Assembly (NCBI GenBank): GCA_002337605.1
Contig: DDGL01000002.1
Span: forward strand, 75,841 to 139,840
DNA length: 64,000 nt
Direction of reading: 5' to 3'
Source of the DNA: Flavobacteriaceae bacterium UBA1903
GTDB lineage: Bacteria; Bacteroidota; Bacteroidia; Flavobacteriales; Flavobacteriaceae
Shown: piece by piece, positions 17,271 through 26,750 of the stretch
How positions within the stretch are numbered: the first letter of the stretch is position 1
How the letters are laid out: each line of letters opens with the position of its first letter
Notes under the pieces: generated by a model
The model's input: the letters and a program-made list of their open reading frames with translations, nothing else
Database searches by the model: none
Told to the model about the DNA's origin: nothing
Position numbers and translations under genes: made by a program

Positions 17271-18545
17271 TTACGATTTAAACAAAGGCAAACCTGCCAT
17301 CATAGTATGTACTTTTTCAGCTACAGCTTCCAAAGCTGCATCATCTTCGAAGTTTGTAATTGCCTCATCTACCAGATCTACCACTTGTTTCATAGCATCT
17401 TGTTTTAGTCCGCGGGTAGTGATGGCTGCCGTCCCTATACGTATTCCACTGGTAACAAATGGAGATTTGTCATCAAAAGGCACCATGTTTTTGTTTACAG
17501 TGATTTCCGCTTTGCCCAGGGCTTCTTCAGCCTGCTTTCCAGTGATATTTTTGTTTCGAAGGTCAATAAGCATCATGTGATTATCGGTTCCACCACTTAT
17601 AATTTTATAGTCTTTGGCAACAAAAGCTTCGGCCATAACGGCTGCATTCTTTTTAACTTGAATCATGTAATGTAAAAATTCATCTGTCAAAGCTTCTCCA
17701 AATGCGATTGCTTTGGCAGCAATGATATGCTCTAACGGACCTCCTTGATTTCCCGGGAAAATTCCGCTATCTAAAAGCGAAGACATTTTACGAAGGTTTC
17801 CGTTTTTCAATTTTATTCCGAAAGGATTATCAAAGTCTTTACCCATCATGATCATTCCACCTCTTGGTCCTCGTAATGTTTTGTGCGTAGTTGTAGTAAC
17901 TACGTGGCAATGTGGCATGGGGTCGCTAATAATTCCCTTGGCAATCAAACCTGCGGGATGTGCAATATCTGCCATTAAAAAAGCGCCTACTTTATCGGCT
18001 ATTTCACGAAAACGCTTGTAATCTATCTCGCGGGAATAGGCAGAAGCACCTGCAATGATCATTTTAGGTTTTTCTTTTGTGGCAACTTGTTCTACGTGAT
18101 CGTAATCTATGAGCCCAGTTTCACTATCAACCCCATAAAATACAGGATTGTATAACTTTCCGCTAAAATTTACGGGTGATCCGTGCGTTAGATGCCCACC
18201 GTGTGACAAGTCGAATCCTAAAAACGTATCTCCAGGCTGTAAGCATGCAGCAAATACAGCAGTGTTTGCCTGGGAGCCACTGTGGGGCTGCACGTTTACA
18301 TACTCGGCTCCAAAGAGTGTTTTTGCGCGATCTATGGCTAATTGCTCTACCTCGTCCACCACTTCACAACCGCCATAATAACGTTTGCCTGGGTAGCCTT
18401 CGGCATATTTATTTGTTAATACAGATCCTGCGGCCTCCATCACCTGGTCGCTCACAAAATTTTCGGAAGCAATGAGTTCTAATCCGTTTAATTGACGTTG
18501 TTCTTCGGCTTCAATAAGTTCAAATATCTGCTGATCGCGCTGCAT
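17271..18545 (-). CDS. glyA: Serine hydroxymethyltransferase
   Basis: A 424-residue PLP enzyme converting serine plus tetrahydrofolate to glycine plus methylene-tetrahydrofolate. Motifs seen: ELIASENFVS near the start, NKYAEGYPGKRYYGGC, the PLP lysine in VVTTTTHKTLRGPRGG (about 226), and SGIRIGTAAITTRGL near the C-terminus. Standard length. The GNAT gene follows 5 bp downstream and is likely co-transcribed. Confidence 0.98.
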   Translation of the reverse strand: MQRDQQIFELIEAEEQRQLNGLELIASENFVSDQVMEAAGSVLTNKYAEGYPGKRYYGGCEVVDEVEQLAIDRAKTLFGAEYVNVQPHSGSQANTAVFAACLQPGDTFLGFDLSHGGHLTHGSPVNFSGKLYNPVFYGVDSETGLIDYDHVEQVATKEKPKMIIAGASAYSREIDYKRFREIADKVGAFLMADIAHPAGLIAKGIISDPMPHCHVVTTTTHKTLRGPRGGMIMMGKDFDNPFGIKLKNGNLRKMSSLLDSGIFPGNQGGPLEHIIAAKAIAFGEALTDEFLHYMIQVKKNAAVMAEAFVAKDYKIISGGTDNHMMLIDLRNKNITGKQAEEALGKAEITVNKNMVPFDDKSPFVTSGIRIGTAAITTRGLKQDAMKQVVDLVDEAITNFEDDAALEAVAEKVHTMMAGLPLFKS

Positions 18546-18858
18546 AGGTATATTTAATTTTAAGAGAGAAAGTTTTGCCCAAGCCCTAACGGGTAACTTT
18601 CAAAATTTTTAAAAAAATAGAAAATCGCTCTCTTTAGGGTCGGTGATCGATTTTTTGGTATTTACAACTTTAAATTTATTAAACAATTTCAGTAAAATGA
18701 AACACTATAAATGTAGGTTGCCGAGTGATTTTTTATGACTTCCGTTAAGGAAAACATAAAAAACTGTATCGAGGCACCAAAAATACAAAATGCTTGTGGT
18801 TAGTTGTTCAGAAATTATATATTTGATTCAACAAAATTACAAACAAAAAAAACCTGCT
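18546..18858. other. Divergent intergenic region between glyA and fahA (313 bp)
   Basis: This interval should hold the promoters of glyA (leftward) and fahA (rightward). It has an inverted pair AAAATCG (18621-18627) / CGATTTT (18648-18654) with a 20-nt loop. I see no clear gene; the in-frame ATG at 18790 would only extend fahA with 23 residues that do not resemble the family. Confidence 0.4.
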
Positions 18859-20136
18859 ATGCCTTTAACAGCCAACGACCCAAAAAGAAAATCCTGGTTA
18901 CACGTACCTAAAAACAGTGACTTCCCGATACAGAATATTCCTTTTGGCGTATTTTTAACCCGTGACGACATTATTACTATTGGTACCCGCATTGGAGAAA
19001 CTGCTATAGATTTAGGCGCACTTCACCAATTAGGTTACTTTAAGGGCATTGATCTTACCGATGATATTTTTTTGCAGGACACTTTAAACGACTTTATTGC
19101 CGATGGTCGCAAAACGTGGCGTCTGGTACGTAATCGTGTTTCTGACCTATTTTTAGAAGGAAACGATGAACTACGCAAACACAAAGATCACTGCAAGGAA
19201 GTATTGTTCCGTTTAGATGAAATTGAAATGCAACTCCCTGTAGATGTAGGAGATTATACAGACTTCTACGCAAGTAAAGAGCATGCAACTAATGTTGGGT
19301 CATTATTCCGTGATCCTGAAAATGCATTGTTACCTAACTGGCTGCACATCCCGATTGGGTATCACGGCAGAAGCTCTTCTATTGTACCATCCGGAACTCC
19401 TATTCGCAGACCTATCGGGCAAACCAAACCTGGAGACGATGGCATACCAAATTTTGGCCCCTCGAAACTATTGGACTTTGAGTTGGAAATGGCTTTTATT
19501 ACAACCGCAACAAATGATCTGGGAAAACGTGTCCCTATTAAAGAAGCCGAAGAAAACATCTTTGGCCTGGTACTCTTTAACGACTGGAGTGCACGCGATA
19601 TACAAGGTTGGGAGTACGTACCTCTTGGACCCTTTTTAGGAAAAAGTTTTGCTTCTACTATTTCACCCTGGATCGTTACTCTTGATGCGTTACAGCCCTT
19701 TAGAACTAATGGACCAAAGCAAGAACCTAAACCACTCCCCTATTTGCAGCAAAAAGACAATATGAATTACGACATTCACTTACAAGCTGCTATTCAACCA
19801 AAAGGTAGTAAAGAAACTGTTGTAGCCAATTCCAATTTTAAATATATGTACTGGTCTATGGCACAACAATTAACCCACCACACAGTGAACGGTTGTAATG
19901 TACGTAGTGGCGATATGATGGGGAGCGGAACTATTTCTGGCCCCACTGAAGATAGTTACGGATCTATGCTGGAATTAAGCTGGAAAGGAACAAAGCCAGT
20001 AAAATTAAATGATGGTTCTGAACGTAAATTTATCCACGATGGAGATACTGTAATTATGCGTGGTTACTGTGAAAAGGATGGATTACGATTAGGGTTTGGA
20101 GAGTGCTCTGGAAAGGTTTTGCCAGCTAAGGAATAA
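18859..20136 (+). CDS. fahA: Fumarylacetoacetase
   Basis: A 425-residue protein from ATG 18859 (MPLTANDPKRKSWLHVPKNS), matching the start of bacterial and animal FAH; an in-frame ATG at 18790 lacks family similarity. It hydrolyses fumarylacetoacetate to fumarate and acetoacetate, the last step of tyrosine catabolism. Motifs: YTDFYASKEHATNVG and GYHGRSSSIVPSGTPIRRP, KLLDFELEMAF (metal-binding Glu residues), FNDWSARDIQGWEYVPLGPF and the C-terminal GMGSGTISGP-like segment (MMGSGTISGPTEDSYGS). Other tyrosine-pathway genes are not in the window. Confidence 0.97.
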   Translation: MPLTANDPKRKSWLHVPKNSDFPIQNIPFGVFLTRDDIITIGTRIGETAIDLGALHQLGYFKGIDLTDDIFLQDTLNDFIADGRKTWRLVRNRVSDLFLEGNDELRKHKDHCKEVLFRLDEIEMQLPVDVGDYTDFYASKEHATNVGSLFRDPENALLPNWLHIPIGYHGRSSSIVPSGTPIRRPIGQTKPGDDGIPNFGPSKLLDFELEMAFITTATNDLGKRVPIKEAEENIFGLVLFNDWSARDIQGWEYVPLGPFLGKSFASTISPWIVTLDALQPFRTNGPKQEPKPLPYLQQKDNMNYDIHLQAAIQPKGSKETVVANSNFKYMYWSMAQQLTHHTVNGCNVRSGDMMGSGTISGPTEDSYGSMLELSWKGTKPVKLNDGSERKFIHDGDTVIMRGYCEKDGLRLGFGECSGKVLPAKE

Positions 20137-20187
20137 GTTTTGGCACGCCAATTGTATTTTTACAATTGTAACCAAAACAAATTCGTT

Positions 20188-21456
20188 ATGAAATGCTCAC
20201 TAAATTTCTTCAAATTGAATGGAGTGTTCTCATTTGAGCATTCTATCTTCTTTATTAACTATTTATTCAGGATAAAAAAAATAGTACTCCTGCTCGGTAT
20301 TGCCGTTGCATTCGCAGGATGTAACAGTGTAAAACGTAACCAGAAGTACTTGCTGAAAGGAAATTACGACCAGGCCATAGAGCTTGCCGTAAAGAAAATT
20401 GGAAATGACAGGAACGATACCCAGATCAACGAGCATATCATTTTATTAGAAGAAGCGTATGCAAAAGCTGTTTCGCAAGACAATAGAAGAATTACTGCAC
20501 TTCAAAACAATACTTCGCCAGAAGCATTACGAGAGCTGTATTATATTTACAGTAATTTAGACAATCGTCAGGAAACTATCCGCCCGTTGTTACCCTTACG
20601 AAATGTGGAAAAAGGATTTGATGCCAGTTTTCCTATGGTAAACTATTCGCAACAACTTTCAAGAGCACGAAACAACTTCGCCAACGCTTTATATAATGAA
20701 GCTAAAGGGTTGATGGCTCGTAATAATACAATGGCATATAGAGATGCACATAAGGTGTTAAGTGAGTTGAAGCAATTACAATCTAATTATAAAGATGTAG
20801 ACCAGTTACTGGAAGAGGCACACTTCTTCGGAACCGATTTTGTTCTGGTAACTATAAACAACCGAAGTAACATACTCATTCCAAGGCGCCTGGAGCAAGA
20901 GTTAGTAGATTTCAACACCTATAACCTAGATGATTTCTGGACCGAATACCACAATGAAAGACAACGAGACATCCAATATAACTATGGGATTGTGCTTAAC
21001 TTTAGAGAAATTGGGTTCTCTCCAGAGCGTATTTCAGAAAAAGAATTCAGTCGTAGTGAAGAAATTAAGGACGGTTGGAAATACAAGGTAGACCGTAATG
21101 GAAATAAGATAAAAGACAAAGACGGAAACTTTATAAAAATTGATCTTTTTAAAACTGTAACTGCGCGAGTAACACACACCCTACAAACTAAATCTGTTTT
21201 AGTGGGAGGCGATGTAATTTACAGAGATCTACAAGGAGGTCGAAATATTGACAAACACCCATTGGCTACAGAATTTATTTTTGAAAATGTTTTTGCTACA
21301 TACCGTGGCGATGAAGATGCTTTAACCAACGAAGACCTGCAACTCATTAGAAACAGATTTGTTCCGTTTCCAGACAATGCACAAATGTTACTGGATGCCG
21401 GAGATGATATAAAAGGCAGGTTAAAGGATATTCTGAAGAAAAATAGTTTTAGATAA
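20188..21456 (+). CDS. Lipoprotein with helical repeats, unknown function
   Basis: About 422 residues from ATG 20188, but the lipoprotein signal (KKIVLLLGIAVAFAGC) begins only ~30 residues later. At the expected start (20272-20274) the codon is ATA in the context ATA-AAA-AAA, where ATG would give a textbook MKKIVLLL signal. The mature part opens with a TPR-like helical region (YLLKGNYDQAIELAVKKIG, then INEHIILLEEAYAKAV), with beta-rich sequence towards the C-terminus. Outer-membrane or periplasmic. A strong terminator follows. The start is uncertain. Confidence 0.7.
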   Translation: MKCSLNFFKLNGVFSFEHSIFFINYLFRIKKIVLLLGIAVAFAGCNSVKRNQKYLLKGNYDQAIELAVKKIGNDRNDTQINEHIILLEEAYAKAVSQDNRRITALQNNTSPEALRELYYIYSNLDNRQETIRPLLPLRNVEKGFDASFPMVNYSQQLSRARNNFANALYNEAKGLMARNNTMAYRDAHKVLSELKQLQSNYKDVDQLLEEAHFFGTDFVLVTINNRSNILIPRRLEQELVDFNTYNLDDFWTEYHNERQRDIQYNYGIVLNFREIGFSPERISEKEFSRSEEIKDGWKYKVDRNGNKIKDKDGNFIKIDLFKTVTARVTHTLQTKSVLVGGDVIYRDLQGGRNIDKHPLATEFIFENVFATYRGDEDALTNEDLQLIRNRFVPFPDNAQMLLDAGDDIKGRLKDILKKNSFR

Positions 21457-21460
21457 AAAA

Positions 21461-21487
21461 AGCCGACAATCAAGTCGGCTTTTTTTA
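21461..21487. terminator. Bidirectional terminator
   Basis: AGCCGAC-AATCAA-GTCGGCT followed by a T-run, and preceded by an A-run, sits between the convergent lipoprotein and YtxJ-like genes and overlaps the last codon of the latter. It can serve both strands. Confidence 0.85.
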
Positions 21488-21880
21488 TACAAATTTTTTC
21501 AATTCCTCAGCCTGAATCGTATGATGCGAGGCGTGATAAACAGCCACCCCGTTTTTTATAACTATAAGCTGAGGGCTCTCGTGAATAACCTGAAACTTAT
21601 ATCCTACTTCATCAGAGACGTTGCGATGTGCTTTTAGGTCCAGGTAATATAATTTCATCTGATCGTCGGTTAATTCATAACTTCTTTCAAAATTCCGGAA
21701 TACCATTTTACTAATTCCACACGTAGTAGAATGCTTGAAGATAGCAACGGGAGTTGTTTTGGATTGTTCAGATATTTCATCCAACTGTTTTAATTCCGAA
21801 AGTACATGCCAAGGTACTTCTACAAGTTCTTCCTTAGCGATATCACGTTGTGTTTTCTTGAATTTATCGAATATTCCCAT
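21485..21880 (-). CDS. ytxJ: YtxJ/BrxC-type monothiol bacilliredoxin
   Basis: A 131-residue thioredoxin-fold protein from ATG 21880 (MGIFDKFKK); the in-frame ATG at 21922 adds a hydrophobic stretch unlike the family. The active site is FKHSTTCGISKMVFRNFE, a single Cys in TCGIS, typical of the bacillithiol-linked YtxJ family. The cis-Pro region HESPQLIVIKNGVAVYHASH is intact. It probably removes bacillithiol from mixed disulfides in the cytoplasm, and fits with bshC at 1-791. It is divergent from clpB. Confidence 0.9.
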   Translation of the reverse strand: MGIFDKFKKTQRDIAKEELVEVPWHVLSELKQLDEISEQSKTTPVAIFKHSTTCGISKMVFRNFERSYELTDDQMKLYYLDLKAHRNVSDEVGYKFQVIHESPQLIVIKNGVAVYHASHHTIQAEELKKFV

Positions 21881-21965
21881 AGCAAAATGTTGTTTCAGCA
21901 AAAGTACGACAACTTGCAACATAACTATCTCAAAGAAATACTAAACAATCAGTAAAACCGTCATA

Positions 21966-21997
21966 ATGTCTGTTAAAACAGTGCGTATTACAGACAT
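21966..21997. promoter_or_regulatory. Inverted repeat between ytxJ and clpB
   Basis: ATGTCTGT (21966-21973) and ACAGACAT (21990-21997) form perfect 8-bp arms separated by 16 nt, in the divergent promoter region of ytxJ and clpB. It looks like an operator or binding site, but no known regulator consensus is recognised. Confidence 0.4.
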
Positions 21998-22145
21998 ATT
22001 GTCGTAATTTTAGATTGGTTCAGTATTTGAAATACTAGTTTCAAAAGATTAAAAAATGAAACCTGGACTGAATAAAACTTCAGCTTAAAACAGGTTCTTT
22101 CGGCGAAAGCCAAATCATTAGATAACTAATAAAAATAACAATAGA

Positions 22146-22161
22146 TTCCGTTCTAACGGAA
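22146..22161. promoter_or_regulatory. Palindrome in the clpB leader
   Basis: TTCCGTT-CT-AACGGAA is a perfect 7-bp-arm inverted repeat just before the clpB start (22174). Two further palindromes lie upstream in the same leader (22022-22036, AGTATT-TGA-AATACT; 22097-22109, CTTTC-GGC-GAAAG). It could be a protein-binding site or an RNA hairpin near the ribosome-binding region. Confidence 0.4.
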
Positions 22162-22173
22162 ACAAGATACACT

Positions 22174-24777
22174 ATGAACTTTAATAATTTTACCATAAAA
22201 AGTCAAGAAGCTATACAGCAAGCGCAACAGCTCGCGCAGGGCTTCGGGCATCAACAAATAGAAAATGAGCACCTGCTTAAAGCTATTTTTGATGTAGATG
22301 AAAATGTGACCCCATTCCTTTTAAAAAAATTGAATGTAAACGTAGGCTTGTTACAACAAGTACTCGATAAACAATTAGAGAGCTTCCCAAAAGTTTCAGG
22401 AGGAGATATCATGCTCTCGCGTGATGCTTCAAAAACGGTTAATGAAGCCAGCATCATAGCTAAAAAAATGGAGGATGAGTATGTATCCATTGAACATTTA
22501 GTGTTGGCTATCTTTAAATCGAAAAGTCAAATTGCACAGACCTTAAAAGATCAAGGCGTAACCGAAAAAGGACTTAAAAGCGCTATTGAAGAATTAAGAA
22601 AAGGAGACCGGGTGACCTCACAATCTGCTGAAGAAACCTATAACTCCTTAGATAAATATGCAATCCATTTAAACAAGCTGGCCGAAGAAGGTAAGTTGGA
22701 CCCCGTAATTGGGCGTGATGAAGAAATTAGGCGAATTCTCCAAATTTTAACACGTCGCACCAAGAACAACCCTATGTTAGTTGGAGAACCAGGTACGGGT
22801 AAAACAGCCATTGCCGAAGGACTAGCACACCGTATCGTAGATGGAGATGTGCCAGAAAACCTAAAGAACAAAGTTATTTACAGCTTAGATATGGGAGCCC
22901 TCATTGCCGGAGCTAAATACAAAGGTGAGTTTGAGGAGCGCCTTAAAGCTGTTATTAAAGAAGTAACCAGCAGCGATGGAGACATTGTACTGTTCATTGA
23001 CGAAATTCACACCCTTGTAGGTGCAGGTGGCGGACAAGGAGCGATGGATGCTGCAAATATTTTAAAGCCCGCCTTAGCAAGAGGCGAATTGCGTGCCATT
23101 GGTGCCACAACCCTCGACGAATATCAGAAGTATTTTGAAAAAGACAAAGCTTTAGAACGTCGTTTTCAAAAAGTACAGGTAAACGAACCTGATACCGAAA
23201 GTGCTATTTCCATCCTTCGCGGAATTAAGGAAAAGTATGAAACGCATCACAAAGTACGTATTAAAGACGAAGCTATTATTGCTGCCGTAGAATTATCGCA
23301 GCGCTATATAACAAATCGATTTTTACCGGATAAGGCGATTGACTTAATGGATGAGGCAGCTAGTAAACTTCGTATGGAAATTAATTCTAAGCCAGAAGAG
23401 CTGGATGTTTTGGATAGAAAGGTGATGCAACTGGAAATTGAGATTGAAGCTATAAAACGTGAAAAAGATGAAGCAAAGCTAAAAAGTCTCCGAAGCGATC
23501 TTGCCAATTTAAAGGAAGAGCGCAATGAGTTGAACGCCAAGTGGAAAAGCGAAAAAGAAGTCGTTGAAAGCATACAGCAGTATAAGACTGAAATTGAAGA
23601 CTACAAACTGGAAGCCGAACGTGCTGAACGTGACGGAGACTTCGGGAAAGTAGCCGAAATTCGCTATGGAAAGATTAAAGAAGCACAAGAAAAACTGGCT
23701 AAGCTAGAAAATGATTTAGCTGAAAATCAGTCGGAACATTCTTTAATCAAAGAAGAAGTAACCAATGAAGATATTGCCGAAGTGGTAGCAAAATGGACCG
23801 GAATTCCGGTTACAAAAATGCTTCAAAGTGATCGTGAAAAATTACTCAAGTTAGAGAACGAACTCCACAAGCGTGTGGTAGGACAAGAAGAGGCTATTGT
23901 TGCCGTAAGTGATGCCATACGTAGAAGCCGTGCTGGATTACAAGATCAGAAAAAACCCATTGGAAGCTTCCTGTTTTTAGGAACTACTGGAGTGGGTAAA
24001 ACCGAATTGGCAAAAGCCCTTGCAGCCTATCTTTTTGACGATGAAAATGCAATGACGCGAATTGATATGAGCGAATATCAGGAACGTCACAGTGTGAGCC
24101 GTCTGGTAGGGGCACCTCCGGGATATGTGGGATATGACGAAGGCGGACAGTTAACCGAAGCCGTTCGAAGAAAACCCTATTCTGTTGTACTACTAGACGA
24201 AATTGAAAAAGCGCATCCTGATACATTCAACATTTTATTGCAAGTGCTGGATGAAGGGCGCTTAACAGATAACAAAGGAAGAACAGCCGATTTCAAAAAT
24301 GCGATAATTATTATGACCAGCAATATGGGAAGTACTATAATTCAGCAACAATTTGAGACGGTAAAAGACCCGGAAACGGCAATGGATGCAGCCAAAGTAG
24401 AAGTACTAGGCTTATTAAAACAAACGGTACGTCCGGAGTTTTTGAACCGGATTGACGATATCGTAATGTTTACCCCACTGAATAAGGAAGATATTAAGGA
24501 GATTGTTGGGCTTCAATTGAAAGGGTTGACAAAAATGTTGTCTAAACAAAACATCACCTTAGATGCTACAGATGAAGCTATTAATTATCTTTCAGAAAAA
24601 GGGTTCGACCCTCAGTTTGGAGCACGTCCTGTAAAGCGAATCATACAAAAAGAAGTGCTTAATAAATTGTCCAAAGAAATACTTGCGGGTAAGATTACTA
24701 CTGAAAGTATTATACTCCTGGATAGTTTTAACAGTGAACTGGTTTTTAGGAATCAGGGGGATTTAGTAAGCTCTTAA
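22174..24777 (+). CDS. clpB: ATP-dependent disaggregase ClpB
   Basis: An 867-residue Hsp100 chaperone that, with DnaK, rescues aggregated proteins in the cytoplasm. It has the N-terminal Clp repeat domain (about 1-145), the first AAA domain with Walker A GEPGTGKTA (204-212), a long coiled-coil middle domain typical of ClpB (about 405-525) and a second AAA domain with Walker A GTTGVGKTEL (603-612) and GAPPGYVGYDEGG. The IGF loop of ClpA/ClpX is absent, fitting ClpB. Full length, strong terminator downstream, and an unusually palindrome-rich leader. Confidence 0.98.
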   Translation: MNFNNFTIKSQEAIQQAQQLAQGFGHQQIENEHLLKAIFDVDENVTPFLLKKLNVNVGLLQQVLDKQLESFPKVSGGDIMLSRDASKTVNEASIIAKKMEDEYVSIEHLVLAIFKSKSQIAQTLKDQGVTEKGLKSAIEELRKGDRVTSQSAEETYNSLDKYAIHLNKLAEEGKLDPVIGRDEEIRRILQILTRRTKNNPMLVGEPGTGKTAIAEGLAHRIVDGDVPENLKNKVIYSLDMGALIAGAKYKGEFEERLKAVIKEVTSSDGDIVLFIDEIHTLVGAGGGQGAMDAANILKPALARGELRAIGATTLDEYQKYFEKDKALERRFQKVQVNEPDTESAISILRGIKEKYETHHKVRIKDEAIIAAVELSQRYITNRFLPDKAIDLMDEAASKLRMEINSKPEELDVLDRKVMQLEIEIEAIKREKDEAKLKSLRSDLANLKEERNELNAKWKSEKEVVESIQQYKTEIEDYKLEAERAERDGDFGKVAEIRYGKIKEAQEKLAKLENDLAENQSEHSLIKEEVTNEDIAEVVAKWTGIPVTKMLQSDREKLLKLENELHKRVVGQEEAIVAVSDAIRRSRAGLQDQKKPIGSFLFLGTTGVGKTELAKALAAYLFDDENAMTRIDMSEYQERHSVSRLVGAPPGYVGYDEGGQLTEAVRRKPYSVVLLDEIEKAHPDTFNILLQVLDEGRLTDNKGRTADFKNAIIIMTSNMGSTIIQQQFETVKDPETAMDAAKVEVLGLLKQTVRPEFLNRIDDIVMFTPLNKEDIKEIVGLQLKGLTKMLSKQNITLDATDEAINYLSEKGFDPQFGARPVKRIIQKEVLNKLSKEILAGKITTESIILLDSFNSELVFRNQGDLVSS

Positions 24778-24853
24778 TATTAAAATACAAGGCAGAGGTT
24801 GCCTACTGAAGCGTGAGATACTTCGACAAAGCCTCGATTATTTGGTTGGTTAT

Positions 24854-24890
24854 ACCACCCGTACTTATAATAAGTGCGGGTGGTTTTTTT
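24854..24890 (+). terminator. Rho-independent terminator after clpB
   Basis: A long stem ACCACCCGTACTTA...TAAGTGCGGGTGGT with a four-base loop, followed by seven T's, 77 bp after the clpB stop. Confidence 0.85.
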
Positions 24891-24927
24891 ATGATTAAAA
24901 CCGAAGGATTACGTACTTTCGCTTTCA

Positions 24928-26673
24928 ATGAAGCTTTCGGCATACATCCTTTCAATATCCCTGGTGCTTATCCTGGCTATAGGCTGTAAAGACGCTCCTA
25001 CTGCCATCCCAGACAGTCGTAAAAGTGATTATGCGCTCTACGATGCCAATGGCGGGTTTCACAGATTTTCCACCTACAATAATAAAAAAGCCATTGTTCT
25101 CTGGGTACAGGGGAATGGGTGCCCTATTGTACGTAATGCTTTAGCAGACTTTAATAGCATCGTTGAAAGCTATTCAGAAAAGGGGTTTCAGTTTTTTATG
25201 ATAAACAGCAACATGCAAGACGATCGTGCTGAAATTGCTTTGGAAGCAAAAGAGTTCAACTTTAAAACACCCGTTTTAGTGGATAACGCCCAGATAGTAG
25301 CAGACGAACTAAACATTACCAGTACCGCCGAAGCTATTGTCCTGCATCCCACAACCCGTGAAATTTTATTCCGAGGCCCTATAAACAACAGGTTAGATTA
25401 TGAAGCACAGAAAGATTTTGCTTCAGAAACCTATTTAAAAAATGCCTTAGACGCTATCAGTAAAGGAAAACATGTAGCCCTCAAAAAAGAAGTTACCCGA
25501 GGTTGTACTGTTACACGCTTGTCTACTATAGAAAAGAATAAAGTCTTAAACTACAACGACCACATCGCTTCTATACTTGTAAACAACTGTGTAACGTGCC
25601 ATAGAGAGGAAGGCAGAGCACCCTGGGCTATGGAAGATTATCAAACTGTTGTAGGATGGTCCGGAATGATAAGAGAGGTATTGTTAAGCAAACGTATGCC
25701 TCCCTGGAAAGCAGATCCTACCATCGGGAATTTTAAACATGATTTTTCTTTAGCAGACAGTAATGCAAGAAAAATAATAAGATGGATTGATCAAGGAATG
25801 CGATCTGGATCGGGAAAAGATACCCTGCAGTCGCTTATATTCCAACCTGCAACCTGGGAACGTGGCATTCCGGATAAGATCGTTGTGCTACAGGAGGAGA
25901 ACGTTCCAGCTTCTAAAAAAATACCATACCAATATCAATCATTTAGTCTTGACCTCACAGAAGACACTTGGTTACAAGGTGTTGAAATTATCCCTGGGAA
26001 TCCAAAATTACTACACCATGTGGTTCTCATTCATGAGAATGGCTATACTTCCAGCCCAATCACAGATAGAAAACTGAGACGGTTTACAGATAATTTTATT
26101 GCGTTGGGTGCAGGTGCTAACCAATCAACTTTTTTTCCTGAAAATACCGGTGTGTATCTGAAAAAAGGAGAGAAATTGAAGATCCAGCTACACTACACTC
26201 CTATTGGAAAAGAAGCAACAGATCAAACAAAAATTGGTTTTTACTATCACAAGGAGAAACCAGAGAAGTGGTACTACCCGCTCTCTCCTACCAATGTTAC
26301 ATTCACCATTCCACCGCATACTGGGAACGTAAAAATAATGGCACAGGATACGATTCAACAAGACATTTATATACATAGCCTTATGCCTCATATGCACTAC
26401 CGGGGCAAGACTATAAAAATGTCCGTTAAGAAGCCTGATGGAACTGTAATTCCTTTGGTTTCTGTCCCGGATTTCAATATGGACTGGCAATGGCTTTACG
26501 AATTGAAAGCCCCCATCTTTGCTCCAAAAGGTTCCTTGATTATCGTGGAGGGAGTTTTTGACAATACGGTTCAAAATCCTTTTAACCCAGACGCTTCTAA
26601 AGAGATACGGTTTGGCATCCAAAGTACCGATGAAATGCTTACTGGATTCTTCAACTATACCCTGGCAGATTAA
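24928..26673 (+). CDS. Exported redoxin / haem-c / copper-monooxygenase-like fusion lipoprotein
   Basis: A 581-residue lipoprotein (LILAIGC, Cys20). Residues ~30-190 form a redoxin domain with GNGCPIVRNAL (one Cys, not CxxC). Then CVTCH at about 221-225 is a haem c site within a small cytochrome-like segment (MPPWKADPTIG). The C-terminal ~300 residues resemble copper type II, ascorbate-dependent monooxygenases: LLHHVVLIHENGY and HSLMPHMHYRGK supply His/Met ligands. The combination suggests electron transfer from haem c to a copper site in the periplasm or at the outer membrane. The substrate is unknown. It looks monocistronic. Confidence 0.8.
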   Translation: MKLSAYILSISLVLILAIGCKDAPTAIPDSRKSDYALYDANGGFHRFSTYNNKKAIVLWVQGNGCPIVRNALADFNSIVESYSEKGFQFFMINSNMQDDRAEIALEAKEFNFKTPVLVDNAQIVADELNITSTAEAIVLHPTTREILFRGPINNRLDYEAQKDFASETYLKNALDAISKGKHVALKKEVTRGCTVTRLSTIEKNKVLNYNDHIASILVNNCVTCHREEGRAPWAMEDYQTVVGWSGMIREVLLSKRMPPWKADPTIGNFKHDFSLADSNARKIIRWIDQGMRSGSGKDTLQSLIFQPATWERGIPDKIVVLQEENVPASKKIPYQYQSFSLDLTEDTWLQGVEIIPGNPKLLHHVVLIHENGYTSSPITDRKLRRFTDNFIALGAGANQSTFFPENTGVYLKKGEKLKIQLHYTPIGKEATDQTKIGFYYHKEKPEKWYYPLSPTNVTFTIPPHTGNVKIMAQDTIQQDIYIHSLMPHMHYRGKTIKMSVKKPDGTVIPLVSVPDFNMDWQWLYELKAPIFAPKGSLIIVEGVFDNTVQNPFNPDASKEIRFGIQSTDEMLTGFFNYTLAD

Positions 26674-26750
26674 TTTTTTGCTATAGTAACTGTAACAAAA
26701 TGAGGCACATTGTCGTCTTATTTGTATATCAATCTTTAAACCGAACCGTC

